A DNA stretch of 64,000 nucleotides from Spinacia oleracea (taxonomy: Eukaryota > Streptophyta > Magnoliopsida > Caryophyllales > Amaranthaceae), in assembly GCF_020520425.1 (NCBI RefSeq), contig NC_079490.1:2480001-2544000 (forward strand), in the 5' to 3' direction. Of the stretch, positions 10,206 to 22,160 are shown in pieces; position 1 is the first letter of the stretch; each line of letters starts with the position of its first letter. The notes beneath the pieces were generated by a model. That model saw nothing but the letters and a program-made list of their open reading frames with translations, did not search any database and had not been told where the DNA came from. Position numbers and translations under genes: made by a program.

Positions 10206-10492
10206 TTAATTTTATCCATGCTTGCAAGAGTTGCACCAACATGGCAAGTTGCCAACCAATTTAGGAATACTTGAAAAATTTTCATTTTCATTCTCATTTC
10301 TTGATTATGTATGTTTACTTAAGGCTGTTCTGTTTTCTTCTTTTGCTGTTTCAATACAATAACCTTGCTATGTGTTTTTGTAGATGGATATCATCGATCC
10401 GTGCCCTAGATTTCTCCAAGATGGTGGGAAGCAAATATTGCTTTGTATAACTCTCAGAAGGCTGTTTGGGATGATGCATGAGTATTGCTGAT

Positions 10493-10783
10493 CAACATGA
10501 GCCCGCCCCGAAAATTAGCGGGGTTGGACAGAATGTTTAGGCCCGGTCTCCAGGCCCGGCCCAAAATTTAAAAACTTTGACGGGTTTTGGCCAACGCAAA
10601 ACTACAGTTTCAGTTCTTAAAGTGTCCCATCCCGAAAAATGACCCGAATATTTTTGGTCTGAAATGGCGGGTTTTGGGTACACAAAATCAGCCTGAAGCT
10701 TGGCCCGACCCGGCATGATGGGCAGATCCTCAAGACAATGGCCTGGCCCGAACACAGCCCGACCCGTCTTTTGATCAGGTCTA
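10493..10783. mobile_element. Degenerate hAT-like MITE
   Basis: The left CTGATCAACATGAGCCCG and right GACCCGTCTTTTGATCAGGTCTA are inverted relatives of the TAGACCTGATCA end type also seen at 56298. The interior is rich in CCCGGCCC and GGGTTTTG motifs typical of these GC-rich elements. No clean duplication was seen. Confidence 0.45.
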
Positions 10784-11370
10784 TTTCTTACCAGCATCAA
10801 AGCTCTAGAATCTGGATGCAACCAACTCAGTCAAGCCTGCCTGAATTTTCTATGACAGAAACCAGTAAAGGGTTTTCTCAACTTCACTGCTACTTTCTTC
10901 AGAAACACGGGAACACTCGCAATCGCTCGAGACTTACTTTCTTCCGAGAATGAACATCTTCGTGTTCTAGAATGCAGATCGTTAATCATGTTCATACGAG
11001 ACACCAGTGTTCTCCTACACAGCTATGCGCCTCTATACCGCAGTAAGCCAGTAAGGCCGTCTGCAAGTTTCTCAAGTCTGTAACTTTTCTCTTTTCTTCT
11101 TTGATTCCATATTGGCTTCTCTAAAATGAGAACTCTCTCAATGTATATATGTGAGAAAAAGATTTTGTAGATTAGGTGTATTTTTCTCCAGCATTATTCC
11201 AATTGTATGGATCTATGTTTGAGAATATGCTTTGTCAATTGTCATCAATGAATTACTAGTATGGACAATATATTAACATTTATCAGATTATGTGTTAAAA
11301 TGATGTTAAAATGTGTTGTTATGTTTAGATTTATCCTTTTCTTTTAGTAGAAGCATTGTTGATAACTAAT

Positions 11371-11560
11371 TCCGAACGCGGAAAGTGTGTTGAGATGGAT
11401 ATTCATTTCATACGAGAAAAGGTTGTGTTGGGTCAGATTCAAGTGTTACATGTTCCTACGAGTCTACGAGGTATCAATTTGCAGACATTTTCACCAAAGG
11501 CTTGACTCGACAAATATTTTTGAAATCTTGATCCAGTCTCTGCGTTCGACCTTCTACTGT
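11371..11560 (+). mobile_element. Ty1/copia fossil: end of RNase H region
   Basis: A short stretch carries the copia RNase H tail pattern (VEMDIHFIREKVVLGQIQ, with the following VLHVPTS block), the part of pol normally close to the 3' LTR. It is a small broken remnant with several breaks and no recognisable LTR beside it, so it is an old copy. It has no coding role. Confidence 0.7.
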
Positions 11561-11848
11561 TATGATTGTTGTGTGTGATATAGAAAAGTAGGTTTCCTAA
11601 TACAATAATTGAGAGTTTACACAATCGCACAATATCGAACATGCAAATAGGACGGTAAAAAACTGACCTGATTCGACCGACGTTCAACGAAAACCGAAGT
11701 GACCCGAAAATAAAAGTTTATGCATTCATTCCGCATGCGCACGATGACCCCGCACAGGCACACGTAAAATTAAAATTACCCGTTTAGACCCGATCCGTGA
11801 CCGACTAATGATCCGATTTGACAGCTTACAGTTACCAGCAACTAACAC

Positions 11849-12168
11849 TAAAGATGGTTGTGGGCCTGGCCCACAACAGGCCCACATTGCATCGTGTCGG
11901 GCCGAGCCGAAAAAGTTCAAAACAAGGCCCAGGCCAGCACGAACCCACGGGCTTTCGTGCCGGGCCAACCCGTCGTGTCTAAGGCTAATTTCACTAAATT
12001 TAGCGAGCTTTATCGTGCCGGGTCGAGTCGTGCCGTGTCTTGTGGGACTTTTTCCAAAAAGTTAATGCCTAGGCCTGGCCCACGGCTCACGACTTCGTAA
12101 CCGTGCCGGACCGTGCTTTTTACGTGCCGAGCTGGGCTTCGGGCCGGCCCGACACACAGCCACCTTTA
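11849..12168. mobile_element. hAT MITE, 'TAAAGATGG' family, copy 2
   Basis: 320 bp with ends TAAAGATGGTTGTGGGCC and CAGCCACCTTTA, flanked by a perfect 8-bp duplication ACTAACAC (11841-11848 and 12169-12176). The TIR begins TAAAG, matching the hAT YARNG rule. It lies directly upstream of the citrate synthase leader. Confidence 0.88.
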
Positions 12169-12528
12169 ACTAACACTACCCATTTTCTTTTGTTGGGTTT
12201 TGGCTCCTCGCGTACCTCATTGAGTCATTGTAGACTCGTTCGAACGTCCCACCCTTTTCTCTCTCCGAATCATTCGCAAATTCGTCTCTTTTTCTCCCTT
12301 TTCTGCTTTGCTTGTTCAAAAAGGCAATTCTTCCTCTCTCCTCCTCCGTTTTCTTCCATTTATTTATGCTTCCTGTTCCAGATTTTTCAATTCCTTAAGC
12401 CCATACAGATTCGATTTCCTGTAAATTTCATCAATTTTCTCATAACTCTGTATATATTTGCTCTTATTTTCGCAGAATTTGATTAACTGATTTCAATTTT
12501 TCTTTTGTTTTTTGTTTTTAGGTTGATC

Positions 12529-15500
12529 ATGTCGTTTTTCAGAGGTCTTTCAACTCTCTCAAAGCTTCGTTCTCGTTCAGTAAGCTTTCCGCTCTTCATT
12601 CTATTCGATTTTATGTTTAAGTAATGCTTCGATTGAATTGTTATTTCTGAATTAGCTATTGTAGTACTCCGTAATTAGAAGTTGTTGTAATTTTCCTCCA
12701 TTTCTGAAATTGTTCTCGTTCTGTAAGCTTTTCGCTCTTTATTTTGTCGATTTCATGTTTAAGTAATGCTTCAATTGAATTATTAATTCTGAATTAGCTA
12801 TTGTAGTACTCCATAACTGGAAATTGTTGTAATTTTCCTCCATTTCTGAAATTGTTCTCGTTTTGTAAGCCTTTCGCTCGTCATTTTGTTTGATTTTATA
12901 TTTAATTCATAATTAATGCTTCAATTGTTTTTTTTTTTTAAGTAGTGTAGTAATTAGAAATTGTTGTATTTTTTCCTGTAATTGCATCAATTTCTCATGA
13001 TTCTGTGTATTTTCTGCTCTACATATAGCAGAATTTGATTCGCATTTGCTTAACTGGTATTTTTTGAATCTTATTATGTAATTATGTCACTGAATTTTGA
13101 CTTGCAGGGACAGCAATCATGTCTAAGCAATTCCTTGAGATGGATTCAGATGCAGAGTTCTTCTGGCCTTGTAAATTTTCTCTTTGTTTCTGTCAATTTA
13201 GTTTACTTAGTGCTACACGAAATCGATAAAAAATTGCCATATTTTCCTGAATTGTAGCAGTAGTTGAAACACAATGGCAATTGTAGTACTTCATATGATA
13301 TAGAAGTAATAATTTTAGCGTAATGTTCTCGGCGTAAGCTCGTTTTAAAAGATGAGTGTGTCATTCTTTGAAATATCAAATGATCATGGTTTATTTTTGA
13401 GGTTTAAGTGAATTCCGAGGAGTTGAAGGAAAAAGAAAATAGTGTAAGTGATCACATTGTGGTGTCGGTCCGAGTAGAATGCCCCAGTTGGTTTATCAAA
13501 GTCGATATGAAAACATTGCCGAGTCTGAAGTGGCGCATTTATTGTTGCTTATGGTTACCATATTTTCATGAATTGTAGCAATAGTGAAACACAATGGCCA
13601 ATTGTACTTCGTATGAAATATGAGTGTTGATTTTAGCTTAATGTTCTGGGCGTAGGCTCAATTTAAAAGTTGAGTGTGTCATTCTTTGAAATGTCAAGTG
13701 ATTATGGTTCATTTTTGAGGTTTAAGTGAATTCTGAAGAGTTGAAGGGAAAAGAAAATAATGTAAGTGATCACATTATAGTGTCGGTCCGAGTATAATGC
13801 CACAATTGGTTTATGAAAGTCGTATGAAAATATTGTCGAGTCTGAAATAGTGCATTTACAGTTGCTTGTGGTAAGATTACTGTGAAAATATTTGAATGGA
13901 TTTCTTATGATGTGCAGGACCTACGTTCAGAGTTAGCAGAACTGATTCCTGAACAACAGGTTTGTTTGCTTAATTTGTGTCTTTGGATTTTCAATGGTAG
14001 TTATGATTTGTCTAATAGTGTTCTCATCCCACAGGTTATCGTTGTTTAAAAACAGTTATTTTGAACTTTTACAATGCAATATTGCAATCCTCTCATGAGT
14101 GTGTAAAGATATGGTGGAAATTGCATTGGGTCCTTGAGGATCAGAGCTAGGATATTAGTGGCTAGTAATGAGTGATTTAATAATTGTTTGACTTTGATTT
14201 GATAATTTTCAAACTTTGCGTTGATTGTAGTTCACAATATTGATAATCTTATTCTAAACATGTTCTTGATCTTTTTATTTTTTTTATTTTGTAGGAACGG
14301 CTGAAGAAGATAAAGAAAGAATATGGAAATGTTGAGCTAGGGAAAATTAATGTTGACATGGTATTAACTTATCTTCCATCTTTTTCTTCCTTTTTCATTA
14401 TATATGTTACTTGGGCTTCCTGAAAATGTCAAATTCATTTGAACTTAGAATGCATTTATTTATAAGATGATTTTTTTTAAGAGTTAATGTCTCTTGTGAG
14501 TTTTCGAGGATAGCGCCCATGTCGTCATATCCATTTAAGTTGTAAGGATGCTTGTCTGACTTGAATATGGTTGGCCACAGTGTTACACTGGAGTAGCGGA
14601 CTAGTGGAGTGACAATGACACTCATGTTATCTTAAGTCATAACTAATGTCTTTTACCTACAATCATATATCTTTGTGCCTATGCACTTTATCATTTTAAA
14701 CCTGTCCCTTTCTCATAAAAGATTAATGTTTTAGGTATTGGGTGGAATGAGAGGAATGACTGGTTTACTTTGGGAACCTTCCTTACTTGACCCAGAAGAG
14801 GTATAGTACTTCTCTATTGCATTCAATTGTAAGTTCCTTCTAGATAATAGACACATCCTATTCTCAGCAAGAGCGACTCACGAGATGTCAATGATGTCAA
14901 GTAAATTAATTTCATTGATGATGTTTTATTTTGTAGGGCATTCGGTTCAGGGGTTTGTCTATACCCGAGTGTCAAAAGGTTTTACCCGCTGCAATTCCAG
15001 GTGGAGAGCCATTGCCTGAAGGTCTTCTTTGGCTTCTTTTAACCGGAAAGGTAATTATATATCTTACAAATACGTTCTGCAGAGGTTACTTGATATCCTT
15101 AGCCATTGTTTCATTTGGTGATCCATTATTTGGAAAAATGTGCTTTTATTTGGGTGAATTGGATCTTAGACTTATTCTTTTCTCTCCTGAAGCCTTCCCC
15201 CCATAATTGAACCTTGGGATCTGTGTATAATTTGGTCTTCTGCTTTTCTATGAAGTAGTTAAAACCATTCTGGTCACAGAAAGTTACTTTTTCCATTTGT
15301 CTGAACATATTAGACTGAGTTGAGGATTGTAATTTGATCTTATGATCTTTGTCTAACATATTATGGGATTGTGTTTGAACTTTTAGGAATTGTATTTCGT
15401 ATGTCATTTTTGACATATTAGACTTTGATAATTACTTGTCGAATTGTTTTAAATGTTTGATGTTAAATGATATCCTGTATGTGTAGAAAAGGGATGAAGG

Positions 15501-18500
15501 AATCTCGCTAACTTGCTCTTTTCATATGTGAACTCCTAGGATTTTATGTTAAAAGTATGAGAAATGCTCGTCACTTTCTTTGTAATTACTTTCTGTTGTT
15601 CATGTGCATAGTCTTAATCTAAGCAGCTATCAGAATATTAGAAGATTAGTCTACTATGGTGCTATTATTTGATATAGCTTTTACCTTGATGGCTTGATGT
15701 CTGTCAAACTCTTGTTTTCTTTAGTCATGTGCTTTTGTACCTTCTTTTTTATCTTTCATATTTTTATTTTTATTTCATTAATTTAGGTTCCAAGCAAAGA
15801 TCAAGTAGATGCTTTGTCAGCAGAATTGCGAACACGAGCTTCAGTCCCAGGTTCACTATTTCACTAAGAACATATATTTTAGCCAATGTATCCTTGCAAT
15901 TTTGATGCTTGTTTTGGTTCCTATTGCTGTCTGTCTTATTGATATATTGTTAGATCTGTATGTATATTCTTTTTTTCCTTTTTGCCTCTTAAATTCTATT
16001 CCTTGTTTCGTAAACAGCATTTTCTTTTTTGTACTCTGCATTCCCTTTCTTTTGGTATTCATTGACTGATTTGAGAGCCTATTCCTTGTTTCGTAAACAG
16101 CATTTTCTTTTTTGTACTCTGCATTCCCTTTCTTTTGGTATTCATTGACTGATTTGAGAGCGAATCACCTTTTCAGAAGTAGTGGTGATTTATTAGTGCC
16201 GCATCTCTTTTCTTTCTTTTGCTTTTCTTGTTCATAGGATAAGTTATCAATATTAAGAAAAGCTGTTTTTTTCTACTAGTGTGCTTGCTTCTTTCTGATT
16301 AGACATGAATCTTTACCATTGGGGTTAATTATGTATATATGTTGTAATTGTAGACCACGTGTACAAAACAATTGATGCTCTACCAATTACTGCTCATCCG
16401 ATGACTCAATTTGCTACTGGAATTATGGCCCTTCAGGTATTGATTTCATGCTATACAGAGTTCCCTCTTATTTTACTATACATATTTGTCCCTAATGGAT
16501 TCTCCTTGCTAGTTTCCGTGGCAATGCTGTTGTTCATTATTGATATCACGTGGGGAGTAAATTTATGTCTAAATGATAGTTCCTTTACTTAAGCTATTCC
16601 TTTTCTTTCTTCTCCCTCACCCTTTACTTGTAACTTTGCAAGTGATTACTGTAGTTCTCCTGAACATATTACTAGTATTACGAAACTGCATTACCTTTGG
16701 TTTTTATTCCTTATTGGTTAATATGTTGAACCTAGTATTTTCTTCTCCCATTAAAGTTACTGCTTGGATTGCGTCTTATATAATTGTCTCTTGTTTTCTT
16801 TACTTCAGGTTCAGAGCGAATTTCAGAAGGCATATGAGAAAGGGATCCACAAATCAAAGTGAGTTATCATTATGATGGTTTTATTTTACCTGTCTTGTAA
16901 TTTTTTTTCATCTAGCCAAGCGCTGAGGTTGATTTTGATTCCAGATTTTGGGAGCCAACATATGAGGACTGCCTTACTTTGATCGCTCAAGTTCCTGTTG
17001 TTGCAGCTTATGTTTACCGAAGGTAAGGAAACCTTCCATAGTCATTTAGTGATGGTGATTTATGGATGGAAATTTAGAAACAGCTTCGGTGTGTTTGTGT
17101 TTCTGTATAGGGAAGTACCTTAATAAGTAGATATGGGGGGGGGGGGGGGGAGCTCTCAGGTATTAGAGGGAAACAAAATGAGCTCTCAAGTATAGAGCTG
17201 AAGTTTCTGGGCATTTTATGTGGTTCAAGGGGTTTAGTACATTGATAGTGATGGCCCAGGGCACTGTTACCTGATTCGCTAGTATGAGATTGGATACGGG
17301 TTCGCAATTCGCTATCTAATTTGCCAAATTAGATCAAAATTGTACAATTTCATGTTATAATTTGCCTTTTCGGTTCGCAGTTCGTGGGGGTGATTAGAGA
17401 ATTAGGTAACACTGCCTAGCCCAAACTCTTGTGAGTTGTAATGGTTCCTTAATGGTATAGTGAAAAAGATAAAGAAAATTAGGTCGTAACTGTAAGCATT
17501 GGTCTTGTTTTCTGCACTCTTGCTGTTATTTTATGCCAATTAATCCACATTGGCAACTGGACATAGTGTAAACTGCGGAGGTGGCAAGTCATGGACTCGG
17601 TTCATCAGCTCGCTGAATCTCATTTTATCTTCTATGTGATTGTTGAAGGATGTATAAGAATGGACAAATGATACCAGTTGATGACTCCCTTGATTATGGA
17701 GGGAATTTCGCACAGATGTTGGGATTTGACAGCCCCGAAATGCTTGAGCTGATGCGGCTTTATGTCACAATTCACAGGTAAACATTTGTCAGAATGTTCA
17801 GATACCAGTACCACATGTATTGTCCGAATTCTCTTCAATCTGGGTAAAGTTATTATTTTTTTTTTTTTTTTGCAGTGATCATGAAGGTGGAAATGTTAGC
17901 GCACATACTGGTCATCTGGTAAGTTTCCGGAAAATAAATTTTGTTAGTTTGCTTCTGCTTTTATGATCTTTTTTTGAGCTCATGCTAAAGAAATAGGAAA
18001 CATATAGATAAAAGTTAGGAAGCATCTTTATCAGCAGATATTATTTTATATCATTGGAACTCTGACCAGTTCTTACCACAATGTAGGTTGGAAGTGCACT
18101 TTCAGATCCTTACCTTTCATTTGCAGCTGCTTTAAATGGATTGGCTGGCCCACTTCATGGATTAGCCAACCAGGTAAAAAATTTCCCTTCACCTCTTTTC
18201 ATTTCCCTGGTTAATTGGTTGATCCTACATATGATTAAACAGCACATGTTATGCTGTTGATTATACAATTCTGGTTGAGTAAGATCCTTGGGATTTGGGA
18301 CAGCTCTTTTTTTGCTGTTTGTGTTTTTTCTCTTTGGTGTGTGTGTGTATCGGGGGGGGGGGGGGGGACCTTGCAATTTTGTTTTTCAATGTTACAACTT
18401 ACAAGTGTTCATGACTTCTGATGAGATGCTTACGTTACTCCGATTATTCATTTTACCTCAAGTACCCGTGTCGGACACTCCGACACTTCATTTTCGACTT

Positions 18501-20912
18501 AAATCCTGGAAAATTTTCACAGTTTGTCCGAGTCGGACACTTGGACACGTACCCGTGCCCGACACTAGTACCCGAGTCCAAGTAACATCAGAAGTGTTCA
18601 TGCCCTTGGTAAGCTCTGTAGACTTGAGGGCATGATCTGAACAAGAAGTCTATCTCACTCTATATTTATACTGTGTAACAAGATTTTTAATCCTATGACA
18701 TCCTCATTTATTCTCTTCGTTGGTAATGGTAGTTGTTTTTCCATTGAGTGTCACTGCCTATTGCAGTTCAAACAAGTAAAAAGGAAGTTATTTCTGGAAA
18801 AAAAATCCATGCATATCTATTTCCTCCCTCGTATTTTGCTAGGTCTGAAAATGGTGGTAATCAAGGTTTCATGTTTGACTTATTATGTTTCAGGAAGTCC
18901 TGCTATGGATTAAAAAGGTTGTAGATGAATGTGGTGAGAACATCTCCACTGAGCAGTTGAAAGAGTATGTTTGGAAGACATTAAACAGCGGCAAGGTAAG
19001 TCAGTAAATAAACTAGTTATTTGTATAATCAATGGTGATGCTGTCTTCAAACATGATACAACTTCTCAACTAGCATTAGCTATTCTTCGTTGATTTTTTC
19101 GAAGGAAAATAGCTTTATCCTCAGACTTGCATTCCCTTTTTTTCCACTTTATTATTGCTTCTTGATTTCAGGTCTTCCTTTGTTGCTAGCATATTGGTCT
19201 TCAATATTTCAAACTAGTATAACTTCCTTTAGTAATCAAACATGGCCTTAAAATTCTTGTGACAACTAGGTGAAGTACAAGCTTAAGTGGGTTGCTAGCA
19301 TATTGGTCTTCAATATTTCAAACTAGTATAAGTTCCTTCAGTATTCAAACATGGCCCTAAAATTGTTGTGACAAGTGACAACTATGGTGAAGTACAAGCT
19401 TAAGTGGGTGATTGAGTGGTGTTTGGCGGAGTATTAAATTAGGAGTAACACTCTTTAGGAAACAAGAAGATAAAAAATAGGACACTTAGCCTTTTGATAG
19501 AGTGGTTACCAAAATATAACAAATATTTATACATCTTGTAGTCAAGCGTCATACAGAACAGAAAAAACAACTTTGGGCCTTTTTCTTGGGTTTATAGTTA
19601 ATCTTTTCGTTAAAATACAAATGCATGTCTTAACGAAAGTTGCTTAAAACAACTCTGTTTTGATATTGGGCCTTAACGAAATCGATCATCCAATAAAAAA
19701 TCATACGGAGTATTTGGTTTGATATTATGAAATTTATCATTTGCATTTGACGTCTTTATCCTTGTTTAATGCTATTCAATTGTAATATTCGATAAAAGTT
19801 TATACCATGTACAATTTTCATTCTCATTATTGTGTCAGCTCACATTTTTTTAATTTACAGGTTGTTCCTGGATTTGGTCACGGGGTTCTCAGGAAGACAG
19901 ATCCAAGATACACTTGCCAGAGAGAATTTGCGTTGAAACACTTACCGGAAGATCCACTTTTCCAATTGGTATAAAGGATTCTAATTTCCAATGCCATTTC
20001 TTGATTTCTAAACTTTCGAGATAATAACTTCAGTGAATGATATTTACAGGTGTCGAAGTTGTACGATGTGGTGCCTCCTATTCTAACAGAGCTTGGAAAG
20101 GTATTGGTTAATTAATAACTTTCTCCCGTTATTAGTTGTTCTTGTTAGTTTTTCTGATATTTTTATTTCGAATTTACTGAATACTTGCATCTTTTAGGTT
20201 AAGAATCCATGGCCGAATGTTGACGCTCATAGTGGAGTTTTGTTGAACTACTATGGCTTGACGGAAGCAAGGTAATATTTGTTCTTCCTTCATCCGATTG
20301 ACTTTCCTAATATCGCAACCAAATATCCTCTTTCACCAATGAGGTCTTTCCCTAGTGGTTAAGACTGAGGGTCTGTGCACGATTAAAGATGGTTGTGGGC
20401 CGGGTCTGGGGGTCGTGCCTAAGCCTTAATTTTACTAAAGTTATAGTGCTTTGTTGTGCCGTGCTTTATCCAAAAAATGCGGCCCAGGCCCGGCCCACGA
20501 CTTCGTGCTCGTGTCGGGCTGTGCTTTTATCGGGTCGGGCCGAGCCCACAACATCAGGATAGGTCTCATGTCCAAATCTCCCCCTCCCCATTTGTAATTT
20601 GTGTTCCCCTTGTGGCTCATTCGCACTAAAAAAAAACTAAATATCCTCTTTTAACAGGTATTATACAGTTCTATTTGGGGTATCTAGGAGTATCGGAATT
20701 TGCTCACAGGTTTGTTCATTTTTAATTTCCAGAAAATTGCTTTTTAATTTTGTTTGTAAATTTATAGTCATATCACGAAACCAATTGCTCATTAGTTTTG
20801 TTTTTCCCTCTTCTTGCAGTTAATATGGGACCGAGCTCTTGGTTTGGCACTAGAAAGGCCAAAGAGTGTAACAATGGAATGGCTTGAGAAGTTCTGTAAG
20901 AAAGCAACATAA
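12529..20912 (+). CDS. CSY4: Citrate synthase, mitochondrial
   Basis: Nineteen coding exons: 12529-12579, 13108-13170, 13918-13959, 14295-14360, 14735-14800, 14937-15050, 15787-15850, 16354-16436, 16809-16858, 16945-17022, 17649-17777, 17876-17918, 18087-18173, 18894-18995, 19861-19968, 20050-20100, 20198-20271, 20658-20709 and 20820-20912. They join in frame to 471 aa, close to Arabidopsis CSY4. The enzyme condenses oxaloacetate and acetyl-CoA to citrate in the TCA cycle. The N-terminus ([17 protein letters not shown], basic and Ser-rich) is a typical mitochondrial presequence. Catalytic residues are His307 (GPLHGLANQ), His353 ([14 protein letters not shown]) and Asp408 (NVDAHSG); the spacings of 46 and 55 residues equal pig His274/His320/Asp375. 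A 5' UTR intron probably ends at AG 12520-12521, just before the ATG. Introns hold tandem duplications, a SINE with a hAT MITE and a small MITE. It appears intact. Confidence 0.97.
12569..12965 (+). repeat. Triplicated ~142-bp unit containing the exon 1 splice donor
   Basis: Copies start near 12569, 12711 and 12853. Each begins GTTCTCGTTYWGTAAGC and continues with TTTCGCTC, TAATGCTTC and CTATTGTAGTACTCC (the third is shorter). The first copy includes the last bases of exon 1 and the real GT donor at 12580; the others repeat a donor-like GTAAGC at 12723 and 12865. Confidence 0.85.
13230..13872 (+). repeat. ~322-bp tandem duplication in citrate synthase intron 2
   Basis: 13230-13550 and 13553-13872 share long blocks in the same order (ATATTTTC-TGAATTGTAGCA, GAGTGTGTCATTCTTTGAAAT, GAGGTTTAAGTGAATTC, GTAAGTGATCACATT, GTGTCGGTCCGAGTA). 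The copies differ by scattered substitutions, so the event is not recent. Confidence 0.85.
15996..16161 (+). repeat. Perfect 83-bp tandem duplication in citrate synthase intron 7
   Basis: 15996-16078 and 16079-16161 read the same, from CTATTCCTTGTTTCGTAAAC to TGACTGATTTGAGAGC. I see no differences, so it is recent or an assembly artefact. Confidence 0.9.
18414..18591. mobile_element. MITE with GTGTCGGACAC-type interior, citrate synthase intron 13
   Basis: The ends ACTTCTGATG and CATCAGA are inverted, and the flanks are an 11-bp direct repeat AAGTGTTCATG (18403-18413 and 18592-18602). The interior (TACCCGTGTCGGACACTC, AAGTGTCCGA in reverse) belongs to the same family as the two copies in the annexin gene at 26738 and 26950. 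Confidence 0.6.
20336..20638 (+). mobile_element. SINE in citrate synthase intron 17, carrying a hAT MITE
   Basis: The 5' part has box A-like CCCTAGTGGTTAAGACTG. After the nested MITE comes box B-like GGTCTCATGTCCAAATCTCC, then CCCTTGTGGCTCATTCGC and an A-run. A 15-bp target duplication AAATATCCTCTTTYA flanks it (20321-20335 and 20639-20653, one mismatch). The right copy of the duplication forms the polypyrimidine tract of the exon 18 acceptor (AG 20656-20657). Confidence 0.75.
20384..20556. mobile_element. hAT MITE, 'TAAAGATGG' family, copy 3 (inside the SINE)
   Basis: Starts TAAAGATGGTTGTGGGCC. The right side ends GGGCCGAGCCCACAACATC, so the last bases of the right TIR have decayed. The interior GCCCACGACTTCGTGCTCG is the family signature. 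It lies between the SINE's A and B boxes, so it arrived after the SINE. Confidence 0.7.
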
Positions 20913-22160
20913 TAATACTGGTGTGGTGGTAAATTAACTTGTTATTGTTCTTAACAAGTTTACAAATAAGTTAGTTTAGTGTAGAAAGTATCCTTTCGGA
21001 AATGAAAGGAGAGTGAGGACTGAGGAGTTTTAGGACGAGTATTCGTTATCTCTTGCAACATACATAAAGTGTTGCATTTTGTAATTTGCACATGTAACAC
21101 ACAATCATGGATCTTGAAAACACGAGAATTGAAGAGTTTGAATGTGAGAAAGAAATAAACATTTTTGCAGGTATTTGTGTTATTGTATATACGGGTTTGG
21201 CTCTGCTCATGTATGCCTATTTACTTAATACTTAACCTAGTTTGCTCTGATGACCACATTAGAAATTTGTGGGAATTAATAGCATGCTTACCGAGTCATT
21301 GGTAATGACTCCTGTTGTTAGTGAGCAAGGTGATATGCTCACAGTCAAGTCTCATCCAATCCGGAAAGGTTCTCTTGTTCCTCTTCTTTTCTTGTTTTCC
21401 AAGATTCACAGGTTTCCATGGAACTATCTTAAGGTCTACCGCACCAGCTTCAGCTCCATTTCCAACAAGGAAATGATCTCCGGTGAAAATGGAACACTGG
21501 ATTTCAGCAACCAGGGCCTGCTAGAAGGAGAAGCAACTATTTCTACTATTTTAAGTAGCCTTTGTGTAACAGTTACTAAGGCCAATGTGGCTTTGGTAAA
21601 CTTAGTTTTGTTGTAGTTCTGTTTTTTTTAATGTAAAATCAGCCTATGTCAAAAAAAATAAAAATAAAATGTTCGAGTAATTAAACTTGTGACGAATATC
21701 GACCGAGTAATAAAACTCTAGTTGAGATTGGACTGACTGTTTGGATTAGCTTGCTAGCCCATTTGATAAACTTGTAACTTGAAATTATTGAAAATGGCTA
21801 ATTAATCCACTCTGATTTCATTACAGTATTGTGGCCTTACAAGTGTAATTTTTGTACACAGCTTTATGACGCGTTCTTTTCACAAGATGAAACCTGAATT
21901 TATCTGAACTTATTTGAATTGAATTTATCTGAACTTATTTAAATTGAATTTATTTGAACTAATTAGAACTGATTAAACCTGATAGACTTAATTGAAACTT
22001 AATAGATCCTCACGCATCGCCTGTTAGTGTATCAAACGGGTTTGGCTAGTTGGGATCGAGTTGGTCAATCAATTCTTCATGTTTGAAGTGTTTTATAGCA
22101 CTTTATTTTTTCTTAGTGACTTTTTAGTTTTTCACTCTTGTTGAACGTTTGAGTTTGGAG

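Larger units (their letters stand above)
7371..12528. other. Spacer between INTS3 and citrate synthase
   Basis: INTS3 3' UTR probably continues for some hundreds of bases and may be spliced, because GT- and AG-like sites occur near 7391 and 8094. Beyond it are a Stowaway (7529-7796), a 40-bp tandem repeat, a foldback element containing a Mutator-like element, a GC-rich hAT-like remnant (about 10493-10783), a copia fossil and a hAT MITE. Bases 10800-11350 show nothing recognisable. The citrate synthase leader starts near 12190. No other gene was found. Confidence 0.55.

Noticed and set aside
12103-12486. 127-codon frame before citrate synthase
   Set aside because: It starts inside the hAT MITE and runs through the citrate synthase leader. 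Ser/Phe-rich, with no homology recognised.
21269-21616. 115-codon open frame (MGINSMLTESLVMTPVVSEQ...) between citrate synthase and annexin
   Set aside because: No recognised family, no convincing promoter, and an A-rich stretch right after it suggests retroposed or chance sequence. Not called as a gene.
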